7,420 nucleotides of DNA from JBEGTT01 sp041179245 (lineage in GTDB: Bacteria; Pseudomonadota; Gammaproteobacteria; Burkholderiales; Rhodocyclaceae), in contig JBEGTT010000040.1 in NCBI GenBank assembly GCA_041179245.1, positions 1 through 7,420 of the forward strand. Reading direction: 5' to 3'. A program made the translations under genes and the position numbers. This document shows, piece by piece, positions 5,474 to 7,420 of this stretch. Each line of letters begins with the position of its first letter. Position 1 is the stretch's first letter. The notes beneath the pieces are model-generated. The model did not search any database, was not told the DNA's origin, and saw only the letters and a list, made by a program, of their open reading frames with translations.

Positions 5474-7420
5474 ATGAAACGCATGCTTTTTAATGCGACA
5501 CAGGCGGAAGAACTCCGTGTCGCCATTGTCGATGGTCAAAAACTCATTGATCTCGATATTGAATCCGCCGCCAAAGAACAACGTAAAAGCAACATTTACA
5601 AGGGCATTATCACCCGCGTAGAACCCTCTCTAGAAGCTGCATTTATTGACTACGGCGCTGAACGCCATGGTTTTCTGCCCTTCAAGGAAATTTCCCGAAG
5701 CTATTTTCAGCCTGGCGTTGAGGCCGGCCGAGCCAAAATAACTGAGGCCATCAAAGAAGGCCAAGAAGTCATTGTCCAGGTCGATAAGGATGAGCGTGGG
5801 AACAAGGGCGCAGCCCTGACTACGTTCATTTCACTGGCTGGTCGTCACCTTGTATTGATGCCAAACAACCCACGTGGCGGTGGTGTTTCTCGCCGAGTTG
5901 ATGGTGACGAACGCGCTGAACTCCGTGAAGCGATGGATCAGCTTGAAGTACCTAATGGCATGAGTCTGATCGCTCGTACGGCTGCTATTGGTCGCCAAGT
6001 AGAAGAACTACAGTGGGACTTGAACTACCTGCTGCAACTTTGGCGCGCCATTGAAGGTGCCGCCAATGAACACAAAGCACCCCTGCTGATTTATCAAGAA
6101 GGTAGCTTGGTTATTCGCGCTATTCGGGATTACTTCCAGCCAGAAATCGGCGAAATACTGATCGATACCGACGATATTTTTGAGCAAGCTCAAGCCTTCA
6201 TGGCTCAGGTAATGCCTAATAACGTCAATCGCGTAAAGCGCTATCGTGATGACGTTCCCCTATTCTCCCGTTTCCAGATTGAGCACCAGATTGAAACCGC
6301 ATTTGCCCGGCAGGTTAATCTGCCCTCAGGCGGTGCGATTGTTATTGACCACACAGAAGCCCTTGTAGCCGTTGACGTTAACTCCGGCCGATCTACCCGT
6401 GGTGCAGATATTGAAGAAACAGCAGTCAAAACCAATCTAGAAGCGGCAGAAGAAATCGGCCGCCAATTACGCTTACGCGACTTGGGTGGTTTGATCGTGA
6501 TCGACTTCATCGACATGGAACCGCAAAAGAACCAGCGCGATGTCGAAAACCGTCTCCGTGATGCACTTAGATTTGACCGCGCCCGTGTTCAAATGGGCAA
6601 AATTAGTCGCTTTGGCTTGATGGAACTTTCCCGTCAGCGTCTGCGCCCTGCCCTCGCTGAAACCAGCTATATCCCTTGTCCGCGTTGTACCGGCACGGGA
6701 CATATTCGTTCTACCGAATCCGCGGCACTTCATATCCTCCGAATTTTGGAAGAAGAGGCCATGAAGGACAATACGGCAGCCGTTCATGTGCAAGTTCCTG
6801 TTGATGTTGCCACCTTCCTGCTCAATGAGAAGCGTCAGGATATTCAAGCCATTGAACTGCGCCATAAAGTCACTATCCTGCTGATCCCTAATACCCATCT
6901 AGAAACGCCAGCGCACAGCATTACTCGCCTGCGCCATGATGATCTGAATAATGAAGATCTGCGGGAACCGTCCTACAAGATGGTCGATATTCCAATTGAG
7001 GATAACGACAAGTCCGGACCCACTCCTGAAAATACCAAGGTTCGCCAAGAAGCCGCTATTAAGCATATTGCACCACCACAGCCGGCTCCTGTAGTTGCTG
7101 AACAACAAAAGTCAGCATCTAAAGACAGCAAACCTGGACTTTTAGGTCGTTTTATATCTTGGCTGACGGGTTCTAATAAAACCGAAGCGCTAGCTGAAAT
7201 TGATAAAAAAGCGAAGAACGAACGTGGACCTCGCCGTGATGGTCGTCGCGAAGGGCGCCAGGATGGACGAGAACGCCAAGAACGAGGTGGTCGTGGCCGT
7301 AGTCGAGATAGCCGTCGCAATGAAGAGAAATTAGAAGGTCACGAAGATACTCCTCGTGAAAATTCGCGCGGCAATGGGCGCCAAGACCGTCCAGAACGTC
7401 AGGAAAAACGCCAGCCAAAT
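5474..7420 (+). CDS. rne: Ribonuclease E (3' end outside window)
   Basis: This essential endoribonuclease starts mRNA decay and processes rRNA and tRNA precursors. The frame is open for 649 codons to the window's last base. The S1 RNA-binding domain (about 36-120) begins near IYKGIITRVEPSLEAAFIDY. The 5'-monophosphate sensor pocket is represented by Arg168-Thr169 in LIARTAAIG. The DNase I-like catalytic domain has Mg2+ ligands Asp301 (VAVDVNSG) and Asp344 (LIVIDFIDME), matching E. coli 303 and 346. The Zn-link is CPRC, Cys402 and Cys405 (E. coli 404/407), followed by the small domain to about 510. After a linker, GLLGRFISWLTG (555-566) looks like the amphipathic membrane-anchoring helix. About 580-617 is very Arg-rich with RG/RGG-like runs, as expected of the RNA-binding part of the degradosome scaffold. 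The membrane helix and continuing C-terminal region favour RNase E over the shorter RNase G. It is divergent from rluC. Confidence 0.96.
   Translation, partial: MKRMLFNATQAEELRVAIVDGQKLIDLDIESAAKEQRKSNIYKGIITRVEPSLEAAFIDYGAERHGFLPFKEISRSYFQPGVEAGRAKITEAIKEGQEVIVQVDKDERGNKGAALTTFISLAGRHLVLMPNNPRGGGVSRRVDGDERAELREAMDQLEVPNGMSLIARTAAIGRQVEELQWDLNYLLQLWRAIEGAANEHKAPLLIYQEGSLVIRAIRDYFQPEIGEILIDTDDIFEQAQAFMAQVMPNNVNRVKRYRDDVPLFSRFQIEHQIETAFARQVNLPSGGAIVIDHTEALVAVDVNSGRSTRGADIEETAVKTNLEAAEEIGRQLRLRDLGGLIVIDFIDMEPQKNQRDVENRLRDALRFDRARVQMGKISRFGLMELSRQRLRPALAETSYIPCPRCTGTGHIRSTESAALHILRILEEEAMKDNTAAVHVQVPVDVATFLLNEKRQDIQAIELRHKVTILLIPNTHLETPAHSITRLRHDDLNNEDLREPSYKMVDIPIEDNDKSGPTPENTKVRQEAAIKHIAPPQPAPVVAEQQKSASKDSKPGLLGRFISWLTGSNKTEALAEIDKKAKNERGPRRDGRREGRQDGRERQERGGRGRSRDSRRNEEKLEGHEDTPRENSRGNGRQDRPERQEKRQPN

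Noticed and set aside
6241..7108. Several minus-strand open frames of 69-141 codons under rne
   Set aside because: They lie opposite the well-conserved rne coding frame, have no family features, and are expected shadows of its codon use.
7201..7420. Arg-codon-rich imperfect repeats at the end of the window as a DNA repeat array
   Set aside because: The similarity follows from repeated Arg, Gly, Glu and Gln codons in the RNase E scaffold; there is no regular unit length.

Overview
This window looks like a housekeeping stretch of a proteobacterial chromosome. The RNase E, RluC, SppA and MutS sequences read most like Betaproteobacteria (perhaps a relative of Neisseriales/Chromobacteriaceae). 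That is an impression from remembered protein style, not a database result. Base composition is close to 50% GC, and I saw no mobile element, CRISPR array, tRNA or rRNA gene.

Layout, left to right. (1) Positions 1-566 (+) hold the 3' end of mutS (mismatch repair ATPase), cut by the window edge. (2) Eight bases later, and convergent with it, lies a complete membrane-bound methyl-accepting chemotaxis protein (575-2194, -) with a Cache-type sensor. (3) Upstream of it on the same strand are sppA (signal peptide peptidase, 2210-3205), a HAD-family phosphatase (3250-3936) and rluC (23S rRNA pseudouridine synthase, 3933-4949). Gaps are 15 bp, 44 bp and a 4-bp ATGA overlap, so rluC-HAD-sppA-mcp is probably one leftward operon. 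(4) A 524-bp intergenic region (4950-5473) separates the two divergent transcription units. It should contain both promoters and a long leader for the next gene. (5) From 5474 to the right edge (+) runs rne, encoding RNase E. It has the complete catalytic half and the first part of the C-terminal half, and it stays open to the last base of the window.

Divergent rne and rluC-HAD-sppA is, from general knowledge, a common arrangement in beta- and gammaproteobacteria, linking RNA decay and processing with rRNA modification. The chemoreceptor at the operon's distal end is the accessory element here. The least explained DNA is the rne leader, which contains several short inverted repeats, including two overlapping and mutually exclusive hairpins. 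In E. coli the long rne 5' UTR mediates feedback control by RNase E, so an analogous but sequence-unrelated leader is a reasonable hypothesis. I found no clear evidence for a wholly new biological system.
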